Positions 17,984 through 27,357 of a stretch of DNA of 64,000 nucleotides are shown here, in pieces. The DNA comes from Sedimenticola_A sp040506425 (GTDB lineage Bacteria; Pseudomonadota; Gammaproteobacteria; Chromatiales; Chromatiaceae). The notes under the pieces were generated by a model that made no database searches, was not told the origin of the DNA, and was given only the letters and a program-made list of their open reading frames with translations. The DNA lies in NCBI GenBank assembly GCA_965224515.1, contig OZ245051.1, positions 3,038,001 to 3,102,000 of the forward strand. Reading direction: 5' to 3'. Both the position numbers and the translations under genes were made by a program. Numbering within the stretch: the stretch's first letter is position 1; each line of letters opens with the position of its first letter.

Positions 17984-20900
17984 ATGCAGCCGTTGCAACT
18001 CTTCGAAGCCCCCCTTGCGGGTATGAATCTTATCGAGGCCAGTGCCGGAACGGGTAAAACCTACACCATCACCGCTCTCTACCTGCGCATGCTGCTGGAG
18101 AAGTCACTGCCGGTTGAGAATATCCTGGTCGTCACCTTTACCAAGGCCGCCACCGCTGAGTTGAAAGAGCGTCTACGTTCTAGACTGGTGGCGGTGCGCC
18201 GCGTGTTTGAGCGTGGTGAGGCTGATGATGATTTCAGCCGCACCCTGCTTGAACAGTGCCCAGACCCTGAGCAGGGCTACCGGCTGCTCAACAGGGCGGT
18301 GCTCGATTTCGACCGGGCTGCCATCTTCACCATTCACGGTTTCTGTCAGAGGGTGCTGGCGGAGAGTGCATTCGAGAGCGGCCGGCCTTTCCATATGGGG
18401 CTGGTGTCGGACGAACAGGAGCTGGTTCAGGAGGTTGTCGATGACTTCTGGCGTCTGCATATCCAGGACCAGTCCGCTGGTTTCCAGGACTACCTGTTGT
18501 CCAGGAGGGTATCGCCTGATTATCTGGCCGGCCTGCTTAGAGGGCGACTCGGGCGTCCCTACATGGTTCTGCGCGGCCAGCCCGCGCCCGAAGGGATGGA
18601 TAAACTTGAAGCTGCTTTTGACCGGCTGTTTGCACGGACAAGCCGGGAGTGGGCAGCCGGCGGGGAAGAGGTCGTCAAGCTGCTGCGCGACGCCAAGGGA
18701 CTCAACGGAAACAAGTACCGCAAAGGCTCGATTGAAAACTGGTGCCGGCAGATGGATAGCTACCTCGGGGCTGTTCCTGGTCCCTGGTTCGATAACTTCA
18801 CCAAATTCACCACGGCAACCCTTCAGGCTTCGCTCAAGAAAGGTGGAATAGCGCCCGAGCACAGTTTTTTTGATCTGTGTGGGGAGCTTCTGGAGCAGCG
18901 GGAGCAGCAGCAACAGGGTTATGAGAATCTCCTCATCTCGTTGCAGGTTCAGCTGGTTGATTATGTGAACCGTGAGTTGGCAGAGCGAAAGGAGAGTCGC
19001 GGCGTACAGTCATACAACGACCTGCTGTTGCATCTTGACCAGGCCCTGAACGGGAAACGTGGCGAGGCTCTGACCAAGGCACTGAAGCAGCGCTACGGGG
19101 CCGCTCTGATCGATGAATTTCAGGATACCGACCCGATTCAGTACCGTATTTTCAGCCGCATCTATGCTGGTGATGAAGCGCCTGCCTACCTGGTTGGGGA
19201 TCCCAAACAGGCGATATACAGCTTTCGCGGCGCGGATATCTTTGCCTACATCGAGGCACGTGATGACGCCAGGGAACAGTTCACCCTGGATACCAACTGG
19301 CGATCCGATGCCAGGCTGATCAAGGGGGTGAACGCCCTGTTCAGTGTCGGTCATGGCGGTTTCCTGTTTCACGAGATCCCCTTTCAACAGGCCCTGGCGG
19401 CACCTGAAGAGCAGCTGAATCGCCCCAGGCTCCTTGAATCCGGGGGGGTGAATGAGCCCCTGCGTGTCGGGTTTATAGCCGGTCAGCCGAGCAAGGAGCT
19501 GGCAACCCGGTGGGCGGTCAGCTGGACCGCCGCTGAGATCAACCGTCTGCTGGAAGGGGGGCGCAGCGGGGAGATAACCCTGGGTGCTGACGCACTGACC
19601 AGCAAGGATATCGCCGTGCTGGTGCGCAGCCATGCCCAGGGCAGCAAGATACGGGATGCGCTCAGAGACTACGGTATCTACAGTGTGCTGCGCACCCAGG
19701 ATAACGTGTTCCACTCACGTGAGGCGCAGGAGCTGGAGCGGGTGATGAGCGCTGTTGTTGAGCCCGGACGCGAGGTCAGTGTACGCACTGCACTGGTTAT
19801 TCAGCTAATGGGGCTCAGCGGTACTGATATTGCGCGGTTGTCCCTTGATGAGACGGAGCTGGAGGGCTACCTCGAGACCTTCAGGCATTATCACCAGGTG
19901 TGGCGTGAAAAGGGTTTTATCCGAATGTTCCGCCTGCTGCTCAGGGAGCAGGATCTGCCTGCACGTCTGCGTGGCATGGAGAGCGGAGAGCGGCGTCTGA
20001 CCAATCTCCTGCACCTTGGGGAGCTGCTCCATCGTGCAGAGCGGGCGGAAAAGCCCAGCATGGAAGGGCTTGTGAAGTGGCTCTCACACCGACGCAGCAG
20101 TGAACGGGCAGAAGATGAAGAGCATCAGCTTCGCCTGGAGAGTGATGAGAAGCTGGTGCAGATCGTCACCATCCACAAGAGCAAGGGGCTGCAGTATCCC
20201 GTGGTCTTCGCTCCATTTGCCTGGGGCGGGGGATTATGGGCCGGTGGTGATGGAACGGTCGATTACCACGATCCGGACGACAACTACCGGGCGGTACTCG
20301 ATATGGGGAGCGATGAGTGGGAGCAGAGTCTGCTTCATGCCCAGCGTGAAGAGATGTCGGAAAACCTGCGCCTGCTCTACGTTGCACTGACCCGTGCCCA
20401 GGAGCGCTGTTATCTGCTGTGGGGCAACGTCAAGGGAGCCGGGCACTCGGCCCTGGGCTGGCTGCTGCACCCACCGGCGGATCCGGATGCCCTGAATGCG
20501 CTTTCAGGACAGGAGGCCCATTTCAAGACCCTTGGGGATGATGATCTATATCAGCGGCTTCAGCAGTGGAAGCGTGATGCGGCGAGCGGGGTGCATATAG
20601 AGCGAGTCGATGCCTATGCCGAGCCCCCCTCAAGTGGATTGCAGGGCGCAACCGGTGAATCAGCAGGGGAACTCGCCTGTCGAAGCATACAGAGGGAGAT
20701 TCAGCGCGACAGACGGATCACCAGTTTCTCGGCACTGACGGTTCACGGTAGCAGCGTCGAGCTTCCCGACCATGATGCAGCAGGCCCTGATGAAGAGACT
20801 GTGCAGGAGATATCACCACCCGGCTACGACATATTCAGCTTTCCACGTGGTGCACGTCCAGGCAGCTGTCTGCACGCCATATTCGAAGATATCGACTTCA

Positions 20901-21568
20901 CAGATACGGGTGGCGGTCTGCTTCAGCAGGTGGTGTCCGAAAAACTTGCTGCGTACGGTTTTGACGAAATATGGGGCCCGGCCGTCTCGGATATGGTGGG
21001 AAATGTACTTAACAGTGAGCTGGAGGAAGGCGTTAGCCTGGGCAGGGTCACACCAGCCAAACGTTTTGTCGAACTGGAGTTTTACTACCCTCTTGCACCG
21101 GTCCATGGTCAGGGCCTGGCAAGCTTGCTTCAGCAACATGGATTTGGCGGCAACAGCCATCTCGAACGTGCCATAGAACAGCTGAGGTTTCAGGACATCA
21201 GTGGTTATATGAAGGGCTTTATCGACCTGGTGTTCGAAGCCGATGGGCGTTTTTATCTGCTCGATTACAAGTCCAACTGGCTAGGGGGCACGACAGATGA
21301 TTACTGCCGGGAGCGAATGGAAGAGGTTATGGCCCGTGACTACTATTTTCTGCAATACCTGCTCTATACACTCGCGCTGCACCGCTATTTGAAAACCCGC
21401 ATTGCCGATTACGACTACGAACGCCATTTCGGTGGTGTGCACTACCTTTTCCTGAGAGGCATCGATGCCAATACCGAAAGCAGAACCGGTATATATAAGG
21501 ACAGGCCCGAAAGGGGGCTGGTAGAGGCGCTTGAACATTTCATATGCGGCAACGGGGGAGGGCGCTGA
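17984..21568 (+). CDS. recB: RecBCD enzyme subunit RecB
   Basis: RecB (1194 residues, full length) is the 3'-5' helicase and the only nuclease of the complex. Visible superfamily 1 motifs are EASAGTGKTYTI (Walker A, residues 18-29), ALIDEFQDTDPIQY (Walker B), VGDPKQAIYSFRGAD, and VTIHKSKGLQYPVVF. The C-terminal nuclease domain holds GFIDLVFEADGRFYLLDYKSNWLG with the catalytic D-x(n)-DYK. It ends in TGATG, sharing one base with the recD start, so expression of recD is coupled. Confidence 0.97.
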   Translation: MQPLQLFEAPLAGMNLIEASAGTGKTYTITALYLRMLLEKSLPVENILVVTFTKAATAELKERLRSRLVAVRRVFERGEADDDFSRTLLEQCPDPEQGYRLLNRAVLDFDRAAIFTIHGFCQRVLAESAFESGRPFHMGLVSDEQELVQEVVDDFWRLHIQDQSAGFQDYLLSRRVSPDYLAGLLRGRLGRPYMVLRGQPAPEGMDKLEAAFDRLFARTSREWAAGGEEVVKLLRDAKGLNGNKYRKGSIENWCRQMDSYLGAVPGPWFDNFTKFTTATLQASLKKGGIAPEHSFFDLCGELLEQREQQQQGYENLLISLQVQLVDYVNRELAERKESRGVQSYNDLLLHLDQALNGKRGEALTKALKQRYGAALIDEFQDTDPIQYRIFSRIYAGDEAPAYLVGDPKQAIYSFRGADIFAYIEARDDAREQFTLDTNWRSDARLIKGVNALFSVGHGGFLFHEIPFQQALAAPEEQLNRPRLLESGGVNEPLRVGFIAGQPSKELATRWAVSWTAAEINRLLEGGRSGEITLGADALTSKDIAVLVRSHAQGSKIRDALRDYGIYSVLRTQDNVFHSREAQELERVMSAVVEPGREVSVRTALVIQLMGLSGTDIARLSLDETELEGYLETFRHYHQVWREKGFIRMFRLLLREQDLPARLRGMESGERRLTNLLHLGELLHRAERAEKPSMEGLVKWLSHRRSSERAEDEEHQLRLESDEKLVQIVTIHKSKGLQYPVVFAPFAWGGGLWAGGDGTVDYHDPDDNYRAVLDMGSDEWEQSLLHAQREEMSENLRLLYVALTRAQERCYLLWGNVKGAGHSALGWLLHPPADPDALNALSGQEAHFKTLGDDDLYQRLQQWKRDAASGVHIERVDAYAEPPSSGLQGATGESAGELACRSIQREIQRDRRITSFSALTVHGSSVELPDHDAAGPDEETVQEISPPGYDIFSFPRGARPGSCLHAIFEDIDFTDTGGGLLQQVVSEKLAAYGFDEIWGPAVSDMVGNVLNSELEEGVSLGRVTPAKRFVELEFYYPLAPVHGQGLASLLQQHGFGGNSHLERAIEQLRFQDISGYMKGFIDLVFEADGRFYLLDYKSNWLGGTTDDYCRERMEEVMARDYYFLQYLLYTLALHRYLKTRIADYDYERHFGGVHYLFLRGIDANTESRTGIYKDRPERGLVEALEHFICGNGGGR

Positions 21569-23433
21569 TGAGGGAGCTCGAGACCCTGCTGACGGCTCTC
21601 AATGAGCAGAGAGTGCTCACCGAACTGGATCTCCAGTTCGCCCGTTTCATATGCAGAATTTCAGGTGAATCAACGCCCAAGCTGGGTATTGCTGCGGCGC
21701 TGGCCAGCAGCAGCACAATGAGCGGTCATGTCTGTCTGGACCTGGATGACTGGTGTGGCCGGGTAATCACTGCCGGAGAGGGGCAGGTCAAAACAAGGCT
21801 GCCTGCGAAAAGCAGTTGGATGCGTGCACTGCATGCAACATCCGTGGTGGGCAGACCCGGTGAATACCGGCCCCTGGTGCTGGATGAAAAGGGCCGGCTC
21901 TATCTCTATCGCTACTGGGATTATGAACGGCAGCTTGCCCATGATCTGCTCGACAGGGCAGGGAGGGCGGTTACAGGTCTCAATGAGAGACGCCTGCGGC
22001 AGGGTCTGGATGAACTGTTTTCAAGAAGTGCTGATACCCCGGATGTAGATTGGCAGAAGGTGGCCGCAGCTGTTGCGGCCCAACGAGGCCTGAGCGTCAT
22101 ATCGGGTGGTCCCGGCACCGGCAAAACAACCACCGTGGTGCGCATCCTTGCACTGCTTGTTGCCCAGTATGATACGCCCCCCGCCATCGCATTGGCTGCG
22201 CCCACCGGTAAGGCTGCGGCCCGTCTGCAGGGTTCCATCCGTAAAGCGAAGCAGGGACTCGGCCTGGACCAGTCTGTTCTGGACGCAATCCCGGAACACG
22301 CCCAGACACTGCATCGCCTGCTTGGTGGCGGGCACAACACGGTTCAATTCAGACACAACAGGGAGAATCCGCTGCCACTGGATCTGCTGATTCTCGACGA
22401 GGCCTCTATGGTGGATCTGGCCTTGATGAGCAAACTCCTCCAGGCCCTGCCGGAGAAAGCACGCCTGATCCTTCTTGGTGACAGGAATCAGCTTGCTTCA
22501 GTGGAGGCCGGGGCGGTGCTGGGTGACATCTGTGGCTCCTGGACAGGTCTTTCACAGGGATTCCGACAGCAGATCGAGCGCACAACGGGTGAACAGCTGT
22601 CAGCAGAGGCAGGCCATGCCGGTCCCCTGTCAGACAGCATTGTAGTGCTCAGGCACAGCTACCGTTTTGGTGGCAACAGCGGGATAGGTCGCCTGGCAGA
22701 TGCAGTGAACCGGGGAGATGCTCAACAGGCCCTGCAACTGCTTGGATCTGAAGATTATGATGATATTCAGATGCAGAGTGAGCATTTGCTGGAGTCGGCT
22801 GCATCCGGTTACCGGGAATACCTGAATGCTGTCAGCTCAGGGGCTGACGAAGGGGTGATTTGCGATACCTTTGATCGGTTCCGGGTTCTCTGCGCGACCC
22901 GACAGGGTGAGCAGGGCGTCGCGGCCTTGAATGAATCAATATGCAGATACCTGGAGCAGAAGGGTATGGTCCGGGCAGAGAGGACCTGGTACCCCGGACG
23001 CCCGATCCTGATCACGCGAAATGACTACAATCTGCACCTCTACAATGGTGATATCGGCATCACCCTGGCCCAGGCTGATGGCAGTCTGAGGGTCTGTTTC
23101 AGGTCTGCTGAGGGAAAGGTGAGGCGTTTTTCGCCATCCCGTCTGCCTGAGCATGAGACGGTCTTTGCCATGACGGTACATAAAAGCCAGGGATCGGAGT
23201 TTCAGAGGGTACTTTTGGCGTTGCCACGGAGAGATACCCCGGTTCTGACACGTGAACTTGTCTATACAGGCTTGACAAGAGCGGGTAAATCAATTGAAAT
23301 CAATACAATACAATCTATATTTGAAGTATCAGTGGAAAGGAAGCTAAGCCGGGTGTCCGGACTGAATGAGAGATTTTGGGAGAAATTCTCCTCAGACAGC
23401 CATCAGTTTTCACTCCCTGGCATGGACGAATAA
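21568..23433 (+). CDS. recD: RecBCD enzyme subunit RecD
   Basis: RecD (621 residues from the ATG at 21568; E. coli 608) is the 5'-3' helicase. Motifs seen are ISGGPGTGKTTTVVRIL (Walker A), LILDEASMVDLALM, LLGDRNQLASVEAGAVLGD, and FAMTVHKSQGSEF. The start is placed at the ATG overlapping the recB stop, since this gives MRELETLLTAL; an ATG at 21544 is in frame but lies inside recB. The last 40 residues, after the helicase core, are poorly recognisable. With recC and recB it makes a complete double-strand break repair and foreign-DNA degradation enzyme. Confidence 0.95.
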   Translation: MRELETLLTALNEQRVLTELDLQFARFICRISGESTPKLGIAAALASSSTMSGHVCLDLDDWCGRVITAGEGQVKTRLPAKSSWMRALHATSVVGRPGEYRPLVLDEKGRLYLYRYWDYERQLAHDLLDRAGRAVTGLNERRLRQGLDELFSRSADTPDVDWQKVAAAVAAQRGLSVISGGPGTGKTTTVVRILALLVAQYDTPPAIALAAPTGKAAARLQGSIRKAKQGLGLDQSVLDAIPEHAQTLHRLLGGGHNTVQFRHNRENPLPLDLLILDEASMVDLALMSKLLQALPEKARLILLGDRNQLASVEAGAVLGDICGSWTGLSQGFRQQIERTTGEQLSAEAGHAGPLSDSIVVLRHSYRFGGNSGIGRLADAVNRGDAQQALQLLGSEDYDDIQMQSEHLLESAASGYREYLNAVSSGADEGVICDTFDRFRVLCATRQGEQGVAALNESICRYLEQKGMVRAERTWYPGRPILITRNDYNLHLYNGDIGITLAQADGSLRVCFRSAEGKVRRFSPSRLPEHETVFAMTVHKSQGSEFQRVLLALPRRDTPVLTRELVYTGLTRAGKSIEINTIQSIFEVSVERKLSRVSGLNERFWEKFSSDSHQFSLPGMDE

Positions 23434-23698
23434 GTGAACTGGGTCACATATCGACCGATAAGAGTTATGTTAAGTCGCTTGATTCCTATAAAGAAAAAGG
23501 TCGATAATAGCCGGATATTTTTGTGGGTAAATACTGGACAATTTACCCCACCTCAAGAACCTGCTGCAGATCAGGGGTGCCACAAGGCGCTTCAGATCAC
23601 TTGATAACAGACCAGAGAAGTCTACAACAACAGGGGTTCATGGCCAGTGAGGGAAGGGTATCCCGACACTTGTGCCTTACTCGGAGGCTTGAGGGACA

Positions 23699-24436
23699 AT
23701 GCACAATATTATGGTGCTGAATGCAAAGGGCGGATGCGGTAAGACCACCATCGCCACAACCCTTGCATGCTATTTTTCAGGTCAGGGCTACAAAACTGCC
23801 CTGATGGATTTTGATCCGCAGCGTTCCAGCTCGCGGTGGCTTGAGATACGCTCGCCTGAGCGCACTGATATCCGTTCCATTGATGCGACAAAACCCACTA
23901 CCGGCATGACCCGGACCTGGCAGCTCTATTCCGGCCAGGGTACCGATGTGGTGATTATAGATACACCTGCTGGTACCAATGGTGGAGATATAGCCGATCA
24001 TTTCAACCGTGCTGACACCATCATTATCCCTGTAATGGCCTCGATCATCGATCTGCACGCCGTTGAGGGTTTTCTCGAAAGCCTGTTGAGAGTGTCACGC
24101 CATCGTCTCCAGGGAAAACGCATAGGCCTGGTTGCAAACCGCGTCAGAAACAGAAATACCAAGATTTACAGAGATATAGAAGCACTGTCTGAAAAGACCG
24201 GGATTCCGCTTATTGCAACGCTGAGAGATACCCAGAACTATCCCATTGCCATGGAGTCGGGTATCGGCATATGCGAATTGAACATGACCGCATCAACCCG
24301 CAAGGACAGAAAGCAGCTTCAACCCCTGATCTCCTGGTTGGGTGAAGACCTTCCTGCACTTGAAAACAGCCTGGCTGCCGGGGATTCTGAGACACAGACC
24401 CAGTGGCAGCAGCCGGTCGCCGTAAACGCATCCTGA
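23699..24436 (+). CDS. ParA/MinD-family ATPase without a partner gene
   Basis: This 245-residue deviant Walker A ATPase has the P-loop KGGCGKTTIATTLA at residues about 10-23, MDFDPQRSSSRWL and VIIDTPAG as further ParA motifs. Members of this class position plasmids, chromosomes or protein clusters. No ParB-like gene, parS-like repeat or other cargo gene is next to it, so it is an orphan ParA. It reads alone: recD ends 265 bases earlier, with no gene between, and sat begins 344 bases later. The C-terminal 30 residues are Glu/Gln-rich and likely disordered. Confidence 0.88.
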   Translation: MHNIMVLNAKGGCGKTTIATTLACYFSGQGYKTALMDFDPQRSSSRWLEIRSPERTDIRSIDATKPTTGMTRTWQLYSGQGTDVVIIDTPAGTNGGDIADHFNRADTIIIPVMASIIDLHAVEGFLESLLRVSRHRLQGKRIGLVANRVRNRNTKIYRDIEALSEKTGIPLIATLRDTQNYPIAMESGIGICELNMTASTRKDRKQLQPLISWLGEDLPALENSLAAGDSETQTQWQQPVAVNAS

Positions 24437-24439
24437 AAC

Positions 24440-24456
24440 CGGCCTGCTTCAGGCCG
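24440..24456 (+). terminator. Short hairpin after the ParA-like gene
   Basis: CGGCCTG-CTT-CAGGCCG forms a perfect 7-bp stem four bases after the stop. A T-rich run follows only about 35 bases later, so it may be a weak terminator or an isolated REP-like palindrome (it shares the GGCCT..CAGGCC core). Confidence 0.45.
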
Positions 24457-24780
24457 TCGTTCCGGCCCGGTTCTTCCCCCCCAATCAGTATTTTTTTTTA
24501 CTCCTGCATAAATAGAAATTAGGGAGAGGATAGAGTCTCTTGTGGTACGGTATGGCGTGCTGTACGAGGGGAGGGGCAGTGGTTTTAACTTAGATTAATT
24601 CCATTTGCTGACCAGGTACAGAGACTAAACAAAAATTCTGAATATGGCCGGTTGGAAACTGATTTTTATCAAGTACCGGCTGATTAAACTGACTGAACAT
24701 TGTGGCCTGCCACCACTGCCAAGAAAAAACAGATAGCAGGCAGTGACGTTCGATAAAAACCCTTAGGGAGACGTAGCGAG
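24457..24780 (+). other. sat upstream region
   Basis: This is about 320 bases without a gene. It presumably holds the sat promoter. The TTAGGGAGA just before the ATG is a good ribosome site. No operator was recognised. Confidence 0.5.
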
Positions 24781-25971
24781 ATGATCAAGCCCATCGGATC
24801 TGACACACTCCAACCACTTTTTGTCTACGACACAGACAAGCACCATGAACTTATGCGTGAGGCAGAGACCCTGCCTTCTGTTGTGATCAGTTCACAGGCC
24901 GCGGGTAACGCGGTCATGATGGGAGCAGGTTACTTCTCCCCGCTGAAAGGCTTTATGAATGTCGCAGATGCCATGGGCTGTGCCGGCAGCATGAAGATGA
25001 CCGACGGAAGCTTCTTTCCGGTACCGGTACTGTGCCTGCTGGAAAGCACTGATGATATCAAGGGTGCCAAGCGTGTCGCACTGCGTGACCCCAACATGGA
25101 AGGCAATCCTGTTCTGGCTGTCATGGACATCGAAGCGACCGAAGAGGTCTCTGACGAACAGATGGCCCTGATGACCGACAAGGTCTACCGTACCGATGAT
25201 GCCGAGCACCCCGGTGTTGCAGCTTTCAACTCCCAGGGCCGCATCGCCATTTCCGGTCCCATCCAGGTGCTGCACTTCAGCTACTTCCAGGATGATTTCC
25301 CCGATACCTTCCGCACCGCGGTTGAGATCCGTAACGATATTCAGGAGCGTGGCTGGAAGACCATCGTTGCATTCCAGACCCGCAACCCGATGCACCGTGC
25401 ACACGAAGAGCTGTGCAAAATGGCCATGGACGCGGTTGACGCAGACGGTGTTGTTATCCACATGCTGCTCGGTAAACTCAAGCCCGGCGATATCCCCGCC
25501 CCCGTGCGCGATGCCGCTATCCGCAAAATGGCTGAGCTCTACTTTCCGCCCAACAGCGTCATGATCTCCGGCTACGGTTTCGATATGCTCTACGCCGGTC
25601 CTCGTGAAGCTGTTCTGCACGCCTACTTCCGTCAGAACATGGGTGCTACCCACTTCATCATCGGTCGTGATCACGCCGGTGTTGGTGACTACTACGGGGC
25701 CTTCGATGCTCAGACCATCTTTGATGATGAAGTGCCAGAAGGTGCAATGGAGATCGAGATCTTCAACGCTGACCATACCGCATACTCCAAGAAGCTGAAC
25801 CGCGTTGTCATGATGCGTGATGCTCCTGATCATGAGAAAGATGACTTCGTACTGCTCTCCGGTACCAAGGTACGCGAGATGCTGGGGCAGGGCATGGCGC
25901 CACCTCCAGAGTTCTCCCGCCCTGAAGTGGCCGAGATCCTGATGAACTACTACCAGTCCCTGAACAGCTGA
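24781..25971 (+). CDS. sat: Sulfate adenylyltransferase (ATP sulfurylase, Sat)
   Basis: Sat (396 residues) interconverts APS plus pyrophosphate with ATP plus sulfate. It is the single-domain type: no APS kinase domain follows. Diagnostic motifs are FQTRNPMHRAHEELC (QxRN and HxxH nucleotide-binding motifs), GRDHAGVGDYYG, and LSGTKVREML. In sulfur-oxidising bacteria this enzyme works in the forward direction of sulfite oxidation, making ATP from APS produced by AprAB; that role is inferred, because no apr, dsr or sox genes lie in the window. It is monocistronic, with its own terminator. Codon use is strongly biased to C-ending codons, as in highly expressed genes. Confidence 0.97.
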   Translation: MIKPIGSDTLQPLFVYDTDKHHELMREAETLPSVVISSQAAGNAVMMGAGYFSPLKGFMNVADAMGCAGSMKMTDGSFFPVPVLCLLESTDDIKGAKRVALRDPNMEGNPVLAVMDIEATEEVSDEQMALMTDKVYRTDDAEHPGVAAFNSQGRIAISGPIQVLHFSYFQDDFPDTFRTAVEIRNDIQERGWKTIVAFQTRNPMHRAHEELCKMAMDAVDADGVVIHMLLGKLKPGDIPAPVRDAAIRKMAELYFPPNSVMISGYGFDMLYAGPREAVLHAYFRQNMGATHFIIGRDHAGVGDYYGAFDAQTIFDDEVPEGAMEIEIFNADHTAYSKKLNRVVMMRDAPDHEKDDFVLLSGTKVREMLGQGMAPPPEFSRPEVAEILMNYYQSLNS

Positions 25972-26007
25972 TAGCTGTTCAACGACTGGCAGTCGGATCA
26001 TGAAAAA

Positions 26008-26039
26008 GCCCGCTCCCCGAAAGGGGAGCGGGCTTTTTT
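26008..26039 (+). terminator. Intrinsic terminator of sat
   Basis: A perfect 11-bp stem GCCCGCTCCCC/GGGGAGCGGGC with a GAAA loop is followed by six T. Confidence 0.97.
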
Positions 26040-26089
26040 GTGGTTCTATGCCGTTACCAGTTCAAATTCCTGTGCGCGGCTGATTCTAT

Positions 26090-26219
26090 GTAGGTCGGCC
26101 TTCAGGCCGACATGTCAGGCTCTTGTGCCCGAAGGGTAAAAGCCCGACCTACAAAGGCTAGATTAGGTTACAGTTGTAAGCGACTGAATCTATGCTGGTC
26201 GGGCTAAAGCCCGACCTAC
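26090..26219. repeat. REP/BIME-type palindromes (one pair and one single)
   Basis: GTAGGTCGGCCTTCAGGCCGAC (from 26090) and the inverted AAGCCCGACCTAC form one BIME-like pair, and a single GGTCGGGCTAAAGCCCGACC lies at about 26198-26217. The same family makes the large arrays near the right end of the window. It lies between the converging sat and pentapeptide genes. Confidence 0.85.
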
Positions 26220-26253
26220 GGCATTCTTAAAACACCACACGGTTTTACATTAA

Positions 26254-27108
26254 TCAGCGCAAGTTAGTCTTGTAGGACGGGTACTTGGCGTTCAGTGCCT
26301 TGGAGAAGTTGGCGAACTCCATGGTCACAGTCGCCAGCTCCACGCCTTCGAAATTCGCACCATCCACGTTGGCTCGCCGAAGAATCGCACCACCCATCAC
26401 TGCATTGGTCAGGTCGACATTGGTCAGGTTGGCGTGCTTCATGTTGGTGTCTTCTGCCGAGATGTTGCGCATCCTGGCATTGCTCAGGTCGGCACTCTCC
26501 AGGTTTGCCAGGTTGATGACAGTGAAGCCCTCCGGGGCATTACTTTCCAGTATGGCGTTGACCAGCCGGATACGGATCATATTGGCATCATTCAGGTGGC
26601 TGTCAGAGAGGTCGGCATTGCTCATGTCTGCCTCTCGGAGATTGGCCTTGATAAACAGGGCATTACAGGCAGTCACGTTTTTCAGATTACAACGGAAAAA
26701 GTCTGCTCCTCGCATATCTGCCCTGGAGAGGTCGGCGCCCTCCAGGTTGCTTTGTCTCAGTTCAACTTCGCGTAGATCGGCTCTGGTCAATGTGGCCCCA
26801 GAGAGATCACATTCGCGGAGAATCGCAGCGCTTGATGCGACTTCAGCACCAAGTTTGGCATAGTTGAGGTTTGCGCCTTTAAGATTTACCCCGGCCATGT
26901 TAGCCCCTGACAGGCTTGCGTTTTCGAGATTTGCACCACTCAGTTCGGCATTGCCCAGGTCGGCAAAGTTCAGCAGAGTGTTGCTCAGGTCGGCATCCTT
27001 CAGATCTGCATCTTCGAGAAACATCTCCCTGAGGTCTGCGCCCGATAGGGTTTCCGCATCTACTGTAGCCAGTACGTCACCAGTTTCTTTATGCCTGATT
27101 TCGACCAT
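26254..27108 (-). CDS. Pentapeptide-repeat protein
   Basis: This protein of about 284 residues is made almost wholly of A(D/N)LXX pentapeptide repeats (ADLKDADLSNTLLNFADLGNAELSGANLENA and so on). These fold as a right-handed quadrilateral beta helix. A short N-terminal head, MVEIRHKETGDVLATVDAET, precedes them. The ATG at 27108 is chosen for its GGGAGC ribosome site; the frame is open to 27174. There is no signal peptide, so it is likely cytosolic. Family members can mimic DNA and protect gyrase, but most have no known role and nothing nearby points to one. Confidence 0.9.
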   Translation of the reverse strand: MVEIRHKETGDVLATVDAETLSGADLREMFLEDADLKDADLSNTLLNFADLGNAELSGANLENASLSGANMAGVNLKGANLNYAKLGAEVASSAAILRECDLSGATLTRADLREVELRQSNLEGADLSRADMRGADFFRCNLKNVTACNALFIKANLREADMSNADLSDSHLNDANMIRIRLVNAILESNAPEGFTVINLANLESADLSNARMRNISAEDTNMKHANLTNVDLTNAVMGGAILRRANVDGANFEGVELATVTMEFANFSKALNAKYPSYKTNLR

Positions 27109-27357
27109 CTGAAGCTCCCTTTTATTCTGATTTATCAGTGGCTCATCTACATCCAGAATAGCAGTCATGCTCATTCTCAGAAAGAGCTCTTTCCACTCTG
27201 CTTGATCCTGCTCTATTTATTCATTATTGCCACTGTTTAACTGATGTAAATCAATTAACGACGTGGACCCTCATGATTCCCGCTGTCTATTAGCTGGATC
27301 ATGTACTAGTTACTTAATTAAATAATAGGATATTTATAGTGTTCGGGGAGAACAGCT

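Noticed and set aside
23434..23698. Small gene between recD and the ParA gene
   Set aside because: The only frame there (23523-23720) is Cys/Arg-rich with no features and overlaps the ParA start.
24892..26001. 369-residue minus-strand frame
   Set aside because: It lies antisense to sat and arises from its biased codon use.
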